A DNA stretch of 64,000 nucleotides. It comes from Phlegmacium glaucopus (Eukaryota > Basidiomycota > Agaricomycetes > Agaricales > Cortinariaceae). Numbering within the stretch: position 1 is the first letter of the stretch; the number at the start of each line of letters is the position of its first letter. Location of the stretch: the NCBI GenBank assembly GCA_015039465.1, contig MU130497.1, positions 1,176,238 through 1,240,237 on the forward strand, given 5' to 3'. Shown here one piece after another: positions 20,902-32,039 of this stretch. Under the pieces are notes generated by a model that did not search any database, had not been told where the DNA came from, and saw nothing but the letters and a program-made list of their open reading frames with translations. The translations under genes were made by a program, and so were the position numbers.

Positions 20902-21365
20902 TTATGCATTAGTAGCTCCATAATAGGGAGCCTGTACGGGAGCCTGATACAGGGGCTGGTATTGACCGTTTCCAATGTCTGAGTCAAAAAAGTGAGCGCC
21001 CGGGAGCTATTATTTAAGGGACGAAAACTCACAGATAAATCCGCCATTCCCATAACGTTCTTCAGCTTGCATCTTCCTGTAAATGAGCCAAAACGCATGG
21101 ATATGACCAGGGAAATATCCTAGACTGTCGCCGAGATAAACACCTGTGAACTTTATCAGGCATTCGAAGTAATCGGGCGGGCGTACGTTGTCAACAAAAT
21201 GTTGATGAGTAGGTCGCAGCTACATCCTGTAACCAATGCTGCACCGGCTGGGGGGAATAAGATGGTGACCTATCAAGTGAAGAAGGTTTGTAAGTGTAGT
21301 GTTCGCATAAAGATAACGATAGAAAAGCTCACGAGAATGAGAATAACATCTGATGACCTGACCAT
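20902..21365 (-). CDS. Pmp3/UPF0057-family plasma membrane proteolipid with C-terminal extension
   Basis: Four exons on the minus strand (21365-21333, 21269-21187, 21124-21033, 20978-20902) encode 94 aa. The UPF0057 core is clear: FPPAGAALVTGCSCDLLINI, the first helix plus the GC-x-CD-x2-IN signature, then LGYFPGHIHAFWLIYR, the second helix. Then follows KMQAEERYGNGGFIYIGNG and a Tyr/Pro/Gln-rich tail. Pmp3 proteins affect membrane potential and cation tolerance in yeast; longer forms with a cytosolic tail (Sna2/3/4-like) go to the endosome or vacuole. The core is about 55 residues and the tail adds about 40. All introns are 53-63 nt GT-AG except one of 54 nt with a weak acceptor context. Confidence 0.88.
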
Positions 21366-21581
21366 GGTTGGGTGTAAGAGGATGGTAGTGGTCGAGAACA
21401 AAGAATGCACTGCACTTGCTTGGAGTCAACAGCTGCGCCTGTCCATGTCACATGACATTGAATGTACATTACATGCTAATAATAAATATTAATATATCTA
21501 CACTATGCTATAGCTGACGCATACAACTCCCACTCATAATACAGGGAGGAAAATCAAAAAAAGAGAACCATAAAATGTCAT

Positions 21582-23512
21582 TCACAACATATCGGACTCC
21601 GAAAGGATCCTCATAAGTATAATCTCTTGAACTGACATCATCAGACGACGATATCGGAAGCAAAATAATGGTAACCCTCACCCCGCTCAATTATACTGGT
21701 TGTAGCTTTCATGTCCTATGGAGAGGTTGTGGTTAGAAAGGAGTATAGCACCCAAATAGTTCTTGCTTACAACTGCACATGTAAGATGGGCATGAAGGGC
21801 TCTGCACCCGGGAGAATATTGTTTATGGGTAGCGACAAAAAGCTCGAGAAGATCTGCAGTGTGGTTTCAGCAATGAATCAAACACAAACTTGAACAAATG
21901 ACACCCTTACGTTTGGTTACATGTTTCGTTTCGTTCGGCTTGTTGGCATATGAAGGAACAAATGATGAGAATTGTATGCCAGATTTCAGCTTTGAATCCA
22001 GAATATCCACTTTGTTCAAGAACAACACAAATCCAACCGACGCCAAGAGCCTATTGCTGCAAATTACTTGCCATAATCTCAAGGAGTCGGTCTAAACATC
22101 CACATGAGTACGGCTTCTGTTAGGACCCTCGATTATAAGCCGCGTACCAGTCGATTGATGCTTTTGTCTTCATCAAGAAATTGGTTGAAGCCTGACAAGG
22201 GCGCTAGAAAGATGATGGCGTTGACTGGATGAAAAACTCGATTGGCCGTTATACCGGGACAAGCCAAATATGTCACATACCATCGTCAAAAAATTGGGCC
22301 CAGGTAGCTGCTAATAGTGATGAGGAATCTAATATCTGCAGAAGACAAGGTAGTCATACCGCGCTGGTTAAGGCTACCGCCAACGTCGTAAATTGTCCAT
22401 TGTTTGCCACGTCCGCTTAATCCTTCGGTAGCAATGATGTGTGTCTCGGGTCCAACAGTGGTCACACGAGCTCTCAAAACGTCGTCTGATGTGATCAAAG
22501 TCAGCAAACAAATTTGAAATATTGTGAAGGGCTTTAACACCCACCAGGCCTGGGTTTATAGTTTTCTCTCGTCACGCGAATCGCATGGTCCAAGAAACTG
22601 CATCAAATAATCCGTTATTGAATGAGGTTCGAGTAATCATTTATTGACTCACAATCCAGGTTGCTCTTCCAAATCGATTCCTGTCGATTTCAAAGATTGC
22701 TGTAATGATTCATCATGCCAAAGTGCAGCGATATCCTCGCCCAAAGCGACAAGGACCCGACGATTTGGGCCGTCTTGCGGCTCGTCCAGACGGCCTTCAC
22801 GGAGGGGAATCGTGGATTCTTCAGGGCGACGGTGAGGTGTGATGACTCGCTTCCAACCATTGCTAACAGCATTGTCGGGCGCATTAGCTGAACCTTGTGG
22901 CTGTTGCATGTCGGGTGGTGCCCACCTAGACAGGATCCTGACAAAGTCTTCTTCCACTCGTCGTAGAGGAGCTAATCGAAGGCAGAGTGTACGAAGTTTA
23001 GGACTCATGAGGGGGCTGGATGTTCCAATTTGGTGGTGCGGATGTGCGTTATTTGAGATGAAGGCAATAATATAATTGACGGATTGAACAAGGTTTAATT
23101 GAATGACCGGTCGCCATAACTCAGCCTGGAAATGTGTAAGTGGATTTTTTGAAGGCGTAGCAGGGCAGGCTGACCTCGAGTTTGAAAGCTTTCGGTGACA
23201 AGTGCAATTGGAAGTTTTTCAAGACAGTGGATTTTCCAGACTCGGCTTGACCTATGATGGTATGAAGATGAGACTGAAAGCCACAATAAAATGTATCTCA
23301 CCTAACAGCAAAACCTGGATTCCCGCTGGTTTTTTCTGTCTCTCCTCGCGCTCCTGACACAGTTGGCGATCAATGGAGTCGCTCTTGTATTTAGCATCTG
23401 CCTCCTTCTTTAGACGCGTACGCCGCTCCTCAACAGTTTCACTGTTAGAGGGCGGCGGAGGCCATGAACTGTGGGCCGGCTTCTTGGTTTGAACGGGCAT
23501 TCTGGAAAGCAT
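21582..23512 (-). CDS. Divergent heterotrimeric G protein alpha subunit
   Basis: Eleven exons (23512-23302, 23251-23175, 23125-22653, 22597-22545, 22485-22360, 22307-22281, 22224-22148, 22091-21911, 21853-21771, 21715-21682, 21631-21582) close to 463 aa. The P-loop is GQAESGKST. Switch I is DDVLRARVTTVG, with the ribosylatable Arg. G3 is DVGGSLNQR and G4 is FLNKVD. G5 falls in the TCAV-DMKAT region, and the C-terminus is VQEIILMRILSESDML. It is about 110 residues longer than canonical G-alpha, with an insertion in the helical domain. In G3 the usual catalytic Gln position reads Ser and the next Arg reads Leu, which should lower GTP hydrolysis. Two possible starts exist (23512 or Met at 23500). 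There is no N-terminal MGC lipidation motif. Divergent G-alpha paralogues of this kind are expanded in mushrooms. Confidence 0.88.
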
Positions 23513-24898
23513 GGGGATGACCTAGATAAAAATCCAAAGGCTTTCATAAAATACATAAAGGGTTTGGCCTGATGGTCATCGCCGCTCGCCCATTTGGAGT
23601 GTTGTCCCGAAAGCTTTCCATGACAACCAAATGTTTTTTTTTTAAGAACTCAGTATCGGTAACCACTTTAGATCGATCTGAAATTCCATACCCCGGCGCT
23701 GGCGGGGTTTTGGGTAAAGCCAAGGATTTTCTGGCGGCAATGGCAACGTAAGACAACGTATCTCGTAACACTCACAAATGATTCGATCCTTACTTATTTT
23801 ACAGCTCCGCGAATTTGCCATCCCTGCAGGCTGCACGCGCTCGCTCGCACCGTCCGTTCGATTTCAATGGTTGAACGTTCAGCAGAGGTTGACCATTTGG
23901 AAAACATTTCTCAGGTTCTAATATTGAAAGCTTCTTACATTTCATTGAATTTAAATAACACATCAATCGGCACTCACCTTTCGCCCACTTGGAATATCTC
24001 ACTCATTTTTCATCTGTTTGAACGTACATAATGATAGGCCATCACTCTAAAAATACACATGCCAAGAGCGACTAGCCTGTTATCTCCGCTTCAATGTCCA
24101 AAACCTCAAATTCCGACTCCGACTAAGCGTTTAGGCGGCCTATGAAAACGGCTGTAAAGTTTTCTTTGCTTGCAATGCGAGGGAGGAAAACAGCGTTTGT
24201 CACTTGCCGAAGGGCTGCGTCAGAGATTGAATCGAATTAAGATCAGAGCTAGCTACATCGCGCTTGTGGTGTTGCCATGTGCTACTAATGTGCTACGCGA
24301 GTCACGGCCAATTCAACTGTTATTACGCGTCTCCTCTCGGTCTGGCCGCTTTTTGCTCTCAATGGCCCGAATGACTGGTAGATATCGGTATCGCCGCTCC
24401 GACGACCCCAATTACGACCCCGGGATAGACTTTCCAACGGCCACAGTAGCAGGGACCATTAGTATTAGAAATCGACGGTAATGAATTATGCTCGGAAGTT
24501 GGCGCCACACTGATCGACTTATCTGCTCACTGCAACTAGATGAATTCCGATACATTCACCCTTCGAGGATGTACTTACTTTGAGCACACGAGGAATACAA
24601 TGTCACATCCCTAGTGATCTGGTAACATGGCCGGAATGGCCGCAACCACTGCTTTCTCCAACGATTTCAGTTACATGATACCTCAGATACAAATTTTGTC
24701 GCCGCGTTTCGAAATTCCGGTCATGGTAAAGAGGTAGCATATGTATTAGCAGGGATTAACCTGCAGTTTCAAGTTACCGACCCAGGCCATGGCACGAGGA
24801 TGGATCTCCAGACTACTCCTTTGGTGGCTCATGTACGGTGCGCCCTCATGTTCGTTTCGGAGGATGGACAGGGATGGACAGGGATCGTTCATGATAAT
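23513..24898. other. Gene-poor intergenic region
   Basis: Short ORFs occur on both strands near 23640-24000, some with splice-like borders on the minus strand, but none gives a recognisable product and frames conflict. The rest appears non-coding. Confidence 0.4.
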
Positions 24899-25650
24899 AG
24901 GACCCCGAAGTCCCGTCTAATGCCTGATCTGATGATTTTTATCCGGACAATTTTGGTAGGTTTGTATCCGAACCTCGGTCCAGAGATCCAAAATGGCCAA
25001 AATGTATCTCCAGACAAGTAAAAGCTAGTTAAAGTCACAAAAATAGCATCAATTTGGCAATGTACACATTTCAAAACACCCATTTAAAAATGTAGGCTCG
25101 TGGAACTGAGGGAAAACTCTTCATCCTCCCCGATAGTTGGAATCCTTCTTCCATGTTTATTAAGCCCTTCGATGCATTCATAATATCTCCAATCTGTTTC
25201 TCGAGTTTCTGAAAGACAAAATAATCTTCTCGCAAGATCTTGAGGCATGTTGATGGTCATTTGATGGTCATTGGTAATGGAAATTTGAGGCACTTTTGTG
25301 TAGAACCTAACAAAGACTTGGTAGACTCTATCATAATAGGGCTAGTAGTCACAGAACTCTTCAAGGATTATTCAAAGTTATTAGATAAGGATTCTTATAA
25401 ACTTACAGATAAGTCACTTTGGGAGTTATCATTGTGATATTTATAGATCATGGTGAAGATCTTTTGAATAGTAACCACTGAGGTAACGGGTCTGACCCAG
25501 TGTAAGGACAGTTGGCTATATGGTATTTATCTCCATGACTTTAATAGCGTTGTCGTGACTCGTGGGCCTGGTTCAGATGACCTTTTTTATCTGGACTCAA
25601 GGTCACACTAAACGACCCAAAACCTTATCCGTATGCCGTCAGGGGTTCCT
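24899..25650. mobile_element. hAT-like non-autonomous element, 752 bp
   Basis: It starts AGGACCCCGA and ends AGGGGTTCCT, an imperfect short terminal inverted repeat with one inserted base. An exact 8-bp direct repeat ATGATAAT flanks it (24891-24898 and 25651-25658). The interior has TTTTTATCCGGACAATTTTG-type subterminal motifs like the elements at 6761 and 12502. It is more decayed than those two and has no transposase ORF. Confidence 0.7.
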
Positions 25651-26146
25651 ATGATAATCAAATAAGAGTAAATAAGCCATTACCATTTGACTCCGTGTGG
25701 ATTCCATAATTCCATGGGTGACGCCGTGTGACGCCCGGTGACGCATTCGTAGACACAGGAGAACGGAGGAGGACCCGCCGGAGGAACTGTTACTGAAAGC
25801 TTGGGACCGCTGATCTCCGCTGATCCCTGTCCGGATGGAATTGCGGTCATTTCTGGTCACTTGGAGTCGCTTGGTTGATGCCAAGGTCCGGATAAAAATA
25901 GAGTCAGCCGGGCTGGGTACTGCCTGGTACTGCCTGGGTCAGCCTGGACAATTTTGGACATGTATGATAAATTTATACATATTATATGGGTCCAACATGG
26001 GTCAACGCATAGCCTAGTCTGTTTCTGATGGTTGGGTTGACAAGGGACCTCAACCTTCGGCGTCTTCGGGCATCACGTGAGGCATTTGATGCCAAGTGAA
26101 TGTAATTTAAATTTACGCGTCAACATGCTTCAATCTTTCCCGTAAA

Positions 26147-26428
26147 GATATGAACGCGCCCTATCGCCCTGAGGCACAAAACTCGCATTCAAATTTGGCT
26201 CATCGGACAGCCATGCACTCTCTGCCGCCAAATTTTTGCCAAATTTCTCCCATATGACCCGCATGATATCCAGATCGAAGGAATCAGTAAACTACTCGAT
26301 AGTATTGATCTATTCGCGATATTATGAACTGGGATGGGAAGAACAAGTTTTATATCAATGTATGTGTTAGTTGTACTTGAGATACCAGGGTGATCTATCA
26401 TTGTGCCCATCAGCAGCTGCTAGATTTC
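26147..26428 (-). repeat. Dispersed repeat, copy 2 (about 280 bp)
   Basis: Reverse complement of the repeat at 5964-6237, with small indels but the same two end points. Function unknown; no terminal inverted repeats or coding capacity. Confidence 0.75.
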
Positions 26429-28274
26429 GGACTTATTCATACTGCACGTGCCTCCAGAAGATCATGTGAAGGGCACAAGTTCATATTCCCACGGCACGAA
26501 AGCTGAGGTAGATCAAAAGCAGACCATAGATGGAACGATTTGTCTTCCATCATTATATGCATGGCTGCCTTCGGGAGACTACGCATGGCCTGCCCAGTCG
26601 CGGAAACGATAATTTTTCAAAATATAAGACGATGATCCATGAATCAAGCAAGTGGATTGAAAGGAATAAAGAAATAAAAAAACCCTTGATCGATTGATGA
26701 CTGTCAATGGGATCAGAGAGTTCTTTAAGTTGGCTATTCCCCCGTCGGGAAATTACTACAAAATGAAAATATATATTTAGAGAAATGTCTATTAGTGTTC
26801 AGATATGACCTATCATTATGCAACCAGGATTATGAACAAAAAGAAAGAAGCGATTGCTTTTGCGATCTTTGGAGATGGCTTAGTAGCTGCATAGACAATC
26901 TGTATCGGGTTACAGACTTTTTGGACATTCCCCAAACTAAAAACCTACTGATGCTACAACCGACACGCTCCGACGTCGTCAGCATGATTTCGGCTAAAAA
27001 AACAAAGGGTCTATGCGAGGCGGAAAGTTCAACGCTCAAGATCCAAAAAGGCGATGAGAGAGGAACTTATATTTGTCGTTGCTCCATCCATCGTCGTCAC
27101 ATACCCAACTAATGGATACAAGGCGTACGGGTACACCTACAGTCATGACAATGGCATGAACATCAGGTCTCTTCTGGCCTCATATTTTCTTCGCCCCCTG
27201 ATCCATTTTGAATTCTTGGTTATCAGAAATAAAATTTCCAAGTCAATGCACGACCTTGATGATGAAAACCCCGGCTTCCTGGGTATTTCTGCTGGGATAT
27301 CCGTATTTACCTTTTTAAGCGCCGAGTTAAAGAGCCTTGGAAATGTTAGGCATTATGCTATGTATGCATCAGTATATATGTCTGTATGAATGTACCGGTA
27401 AAAAAAAAGGAAGAGGAAGAAAAAGAGAATGAGAGGAAACGAGTCACTACTTTATAAGGAGGTTGGCAATGTTTATTCATGAAAATTCTTGTAATGTAAA
27501 GGAGCCCTGAAGTTGGGTAGAGAAATTTTAAGTAATGTAATGTAGTGTACGACCGACACGCGATAGAAGAGGAGCTCGAGAAACCTTTGGTAGTGGATGA
27601 AAGAACATGTAGCAGTCAAAAAAAGATCAGAAAACTAAAAACACAGAGGGAGGTAAGAGTTGTGCAAGAGAGAAGGAAACCCAGTCGTTAATTTGAACAA
27701 GAACAGTCAGCAAATAGCAAGAAGAGCCAACAAAAAAAGAGAGAGAAAAATAAGTTAAATTGCAACACAACACAAATTTTCGGTTTAGTGTTCAATTGAA
27801 AAAAAAAAGAAAATTTTGTAGTTTGGCTTTGGGATTCTTCGCTTGTGTTATTGTATGTATGATTGAATGTGTGTTATTACCTTGCAAAGCGTTGTTTCTG
27901 CAAAGGAAATTACCCCAAGATTGGGGGATTTTGAGACTTTTGAGGAAGATTGAGTCTCGCTTGACTTGATCCAAAGATGACGAGTCGAATTCTTGGATTT
28001 TTGGGTTAGTCGGCAGGCATTGGTAATGTATAGAACGGGATTTGATGGTGTGATTACGGAACGGGGATCGATTAATGGTTGGGACGGTTGTTGGTGGCGT
28101 TTTTATGTAGATCGGACAAGGGTTTTTTGGATTCGGACTCAAATATATTTGGTCTCTGAACTGTCCTATAACACCAAAAGAGTCAAAAAATCAGCATCGC
28201 ATCATGCATGCAACCAACCAATCAAGCTTACCTAGTTTCTAACCTATCTCTCCCCTCTCCCCATCTTCAACTCC
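26429..28274. other. Gene-poor region and 3' flank of the La-motif gene
   Basis: Open stretches on the + strand at 26795-27112 and 27054-27389 overlap out of frame and match nothing I know. Sequence from about 27400 onwards is A-rich on the + strand and probably includes the 3' untranslated region of the minus-strand La-motif gene. Confidence 0.4.
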
Positions 28275-30817
28275 TCAGGCACGCCGTTCACGTCCAGGCG
28301 TCCAAGACGTGCTCACACCCGAGCCCATAACAAAAACAACATCTTCCTCCTCCTCCTCCTCCTCCCCATATTCTTCTTCTTCATGTTGTAACCCACCTTC
28401 GTGTCCCGCTTGATCATGTTTGAGGATCCCATTGGGTTTGCTATCCTCGTTCTCTTTTGTAGATGTAGTAGGATCGTCAAGTTTATGATTCGTGGATTCA
28501 CTAACGACACCGCTATCGTGTCCGTTCGTCACTGATGGCACCGGTTCTCCCTGCTGCTGCTGCTGCCGGTCATGCGCAGGGGGGTGTCCGTGTTCATCAA
28601 CATCTCCATTCTCTGCTCCCTGTTCATAACCACCCCCTCCTCCGCCTTGTTGGTGATGTTGTTGCGATTGAGGATCTTCATAATACCCCAAACCAGGACC
28701 AGGTGGATATCCATACCCATACCCATACCCATACCCAGATGCATAACCGTAACCATAGACAGAACCGTATCCGTATCCGTTATGATACCCGTAACTTTCG
28801 ACGTTTTCCACATCTTCAACGACGCTTTCGACAGCGTCAGGTAAGACGAAGGCTTCCCAACCGCCCTGGTTCTGGATATGGCTTTGTCCCCCTTGTGCTT
28901 CGTTTCCTCCTCCCCCACCCCCCATCCGAACCATCGCACCTCTAACTTCCACAAAAGCCGACAGCGACAAAACTTCCCTGACTAGACGTGTGTCTAAAGT
29001 AAGTTGTTTGATCCTGTTGAAAGATGCTAGAAGAGATATCGGGATGTAGCCTTTTGAGTCCATCTATGGAAAGAAAGTAGTTAATGTTGGTTTTTTATAT
29101 GTAGGGGTTCCGTTTCCGGTTGCTTAAGGAGAAAAATACACACCTGCGTCCTTAAAAAGAAATCTTGTACCATATTCTGTGGACTTAGATAGTATTCTAA
29201 TTGTCCTAAGAGGTAATACCGTGTTGGGTCTAGTGGGAAGGGAAGGATGGTTAATGGAATTGGGACTGGTGGGGAGCTATGGGAAGAAGGTGGAGTTGAA
29301 GAGAGTGGCGGTGGAGTTGATGATAGGGATGAGGATGTGTTTGGATTGGGGGATACAGATATGCTGGATGGAGGCGTGGATGTAGAGGTGCCGGTGGAGG
29401 ATACGTCGCCTTGAGCACCAGAAGGAACGGTAGGAGAAGTCCCACCATCCGTGCTCGTACTAGTGTTTGAAGTAGACGTGGAGGCAGATACAGAAGCTAA
29501 AAGATGGGGAGGTAAGGGAGGTGGTTGTTGTTGGAAATGAGGATAACTTGGAAGATGTGGTGGTAAATGTGGATGTTGTTGTTGTTGGTATTGGAGATGA
29601 GGATAAGGTTGATATGGATCAAACGGACCAGGTGAACCCCCGGGAACATGTCTTAGTGGTGGTGGATAATAGATAGGATCCATATGTTGTTGGTGTTGAT
29701 TGGGGAGTTGTGAAAAATGAAGAGGCAAGGGCGGTAGAGTAGTTGGTGAGGTGATGTTGTCAGCATAAGGCGCTCTCTGGCCACCACCAGCTCCAGATGA
29801 AGGGGAGGAATGAGAAGAAGCTGGACCAGGCCCACCTCCGCCGCGGTTATAGCCTCTCCCACTACTATAGCCTCTGGAATAGCCATTCACGCCACCTCTT
29901 CCGCCGCCGCGTCTGGCACCACGATCATATCCACTACGTTCATGGTAAGAGGGATATCCGCCTCCGCGAATGACATTGCCGAATGGGATGCCTCGTCTGG
30001 ATGATCTTGGATGTAGATGATGTCCGTGAGGTTGTGATTGGGGATGAGGGGGTTGTAGGTGTTGATGTTGGATTGTGAGTGGGGATGGGCTAGGGTTGGA
30101 TTGTGGGATGTCGTTTATTGGGGTAGTTGTATCCAGACTGATGATGGGTCTTGGTTGAGGAGGTTTGTTCTGGTCATCTCCGCTACCAGTAATAGGAATT
30201 TGGGTTTCGTTATCCGTATCTCCTCCGGCCCCACCCTCAAGTGATACGGGCACATAGCCCAGGGCACCAGACCCAAATCCATAGCCGAAATCTTTAACTG
30301 TAAAATCCGTATCCGAGTCTACGTCTCGGATTGAATTAGCATCGTCATTAGATTTGACCTCGACTTGAACAGCGAGAGGATTGGCATTGACTTTTGTTTT
30401 AGTCTTAGACTTTGATTTTGATTTATTCTTGATTGAAGAGGAGATGTTTTCATCGAGTGGTAGAGGAGTATCGATGTACCCGAAAGAAATGCCATTGGGA
30501 TGGAACGAGGATGAAGGTACGTTATTGGGAGGTTCTGCGTCTACGAGGGGTACCTGATCTGGAAGTGGGATTTTGCCATTAAGAATGGGAGTAGTGGATG
30601 TTGTACCAAACTTCCATTTATTTGGAGTGATGATTGTTGATTTGGAGTCAGACCTTGTTGTACCGACTGAGAATGTAGGTGTTTTAGTAGGAAGCTCGAC
30701 ATGTGTATGAGAAGGAGGAGGAGGAGGAGGTGTAGGAGTATCGAAAGCAATAGTACCGAACATGACCTTTGGTTCTGAAGATATAGCTTTTCTTGCACGA
30801 TCTGCATAGGACAACAT
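28275..30817 (-). CDS. La-motif RNA-binding protein (LARP1/Sro9/Slr1-like) with RGG region
   Basis: Two exons (30817-29144 and 29063-28275) encode 820 aa. The first 500 residues are disordered, rich in Pro, Ser and Gln. They include an RGG/GGG patch at about 295-345 (RGGGRGG, GRGYNRGGGGPG), typical of RNA-binding proteins. The La motif spans about 515-600, with QLEYYLSPQNMVQDFFL, DSKGYIPISLLASFNRIK and VREVLSLSAFVEVRG, split by the single intron after FFLRTQ. A GY-repeat low-complexity stretch and an acidic tail follow. The end GSGVSTSWTPGRERR resembles the C-terminus of fungal Sro9-like proteins. Known relatives bind mRNA 5' or 3' ends and ribosomes in the cytoplasm. Its ATG lies 23 bp after the stop of the NADAR gene on the same strand. 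Confidence 0.88.
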
Positions 30818-30840
30818 GGGGTGTAGTACAAGAGAGTTAT

Positions 30841-31408
30841 TTAGTTCCCACGGTCAATGGTTCTGCGCGTCTCTTCCAATGCGAGTCCCAACAAATTCAA
30901 ACCCCATCGGCTCCGAGACTTTAATGCATTCTTTTCTCCAAAGCCTATACCCCAAATCCTATCCATCGGACTAGCTTCAATAATCCTCTTCTCCCCAGTA
31001 GCAACCAACTTGGCCTTCAACTCTTCATTCTGTCTAAACTTGTGTAGATTTCCTTCAACCACAATCTTCATCCGTGCTTCTTTCCATTTATCGTCATCGA
31101 AATTCGCCACCCGTCTTCCCAGCCTTTTCACCTGCGCTAGATCTTCAACTTTCAACATCTCTCTAGCCATCTCCACATCTTTGAACAACAACGCTTTCTG
31201 TACCATCATCCAATGCTCCGCAGTTGCAAATGTCACTTCTTCTTCTTCTTCACCATCAATTTTCATCTTTACAGTGAATTCAGATTTAAACCATTGTGAT
31301 CCCCATCCGCTGCGTAACTTTGTGTTATTGCCCTCTTATTTAGACTGTTTGTACGTACTGTACTTCATTGACTTTCCAGAAAAACACATAGTCTTCTTGA
31401 TTTGACAT
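30841..31408 (-). CDS. NADAR (YbiA/RibX-like) domain protein
   Basis: Two exons (31408-31364 and 31317-30841) give 173 aa, essentially one NADAR domain. Signatures are YVFFWKVNE, GWGSQWFKSEFTV, TFATAEHWMMVQKALLFKD, LGRRVANFDDDKW, VVEGNLHKFRQN and EASPMDRIWGIGF. NADAR enzymes are N-glycosidases; bacterial and plant members remove toxic riboflavin intermediates, and others remove ADP-ribose from guanine. The substrate in this fungus is unknown. The conserved E, W and D positions of the family appear intact. It diverges from mS33 with 62 bp between start codons and nearly abuts the La-motif gene downstream. Confidence 0.88.
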
Positions 31409-31470
31409 GATAAGTAGAAATGAAAGAGGTCCAAACTCGTCCAAATAAATTACTCCCTTACACAACAACA
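31409..31470. promoter_or_regulatory. 62-bp divergent promoter of NADAR and mS33 genes
   Basis: Only 62 bp separate the two ATG codons on opposite strands, so the core promoters must share or overlap this stretch and the leaders. No clear TATA box is visible. Confidence 0.5.
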
Positions 31471-31853
31471 ATGTCAATAGCGGCTTTCATACCACCCTCC
31501 CGTCTCGCCACACTCACAAAACTCCGTTCTACAATATTCAATACATCTTACAATCCTTCTAGCATCCGTACTGGAGCAAAATACCTTAAAAAACGTCTTC
31601 GAGGACCTTCCATGGTTTCTTATTATCCTGAAGAATTCAATGTCAATAAAATTATTAAAGCCTATCCGGAATTGGAGATGGTCGATGAGGATGAAGAGGA
31701 GAGACTTGCCGACGTTGCTGAGAAAAGGAAGAGAGGGAAAGGTGCCCCTAAAAAGGCAAAGACGGAAGGTGCGTTCCTGTTTTTTTGCCCTTTGCTTCGG
31801 TCCTCATGACTCTCTTTTCAGCTGATAGTAGGAGGTTGCATAAGAAGCGCTAA
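31471..31853 (+). CDS. Mitochondrial small-subunit ribosomal protein mS33 (Rsm27-like)
   Basis: Exons 31471-31768 and 31822-31853 encode 109 aa. The order RLATLTKLRSTIFNTSYNP, RTGAKYLKKRLRGPSMVSYY, FNVNKIIKAYPELEMVDEDE and a Lys/Arg-rich end ADSRRLHKKR matches the mS33/MRPS33 family. The product is part of the mitochondrial ribosome small subunit. The N-terminus MSIAAFIPPSRLATL lacks a long cleavable presequence, as is usual in this family. An in-frame ATG at 31420 exists, but the family similarity begins at 31471. Confidence 0.88.
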
Positions 31854-32039
31854 GCGAACAGAGCCGTCTACTCTGCACGATCAAGTTAGTCTGTATTCAT
31901 GTAGCATGCTCAACCCGTACCGCACTTTCAACCATCTCGTTTGCTACATCTGGTTTTTGAAGCAAGAATAGCTTAGGCATACAAACGCGACGCGCCAATT
32001 AATGAACGCGTCGTATGATACGAGATTGAATAAAATTTT

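Noticed and set aside
23640..24002. Possible small minus-strand spliced gene starting MSEIFQVG or MFSKWSTSAE
   Set aside because: Splice-like sites exist, but every joining hits a stop or needs a weak donor; no family recognised.
24170..24481. 103-codon + strand ORF
   Set aside because: Basic, low-complexity composition typical of chance ORFs; no start context or homologue.
26795..27389. Two overlapping + strand ORFs of 105 and 111 codons
   Set aside because: Different frames, no splice junction joining them, no recognisable motif.
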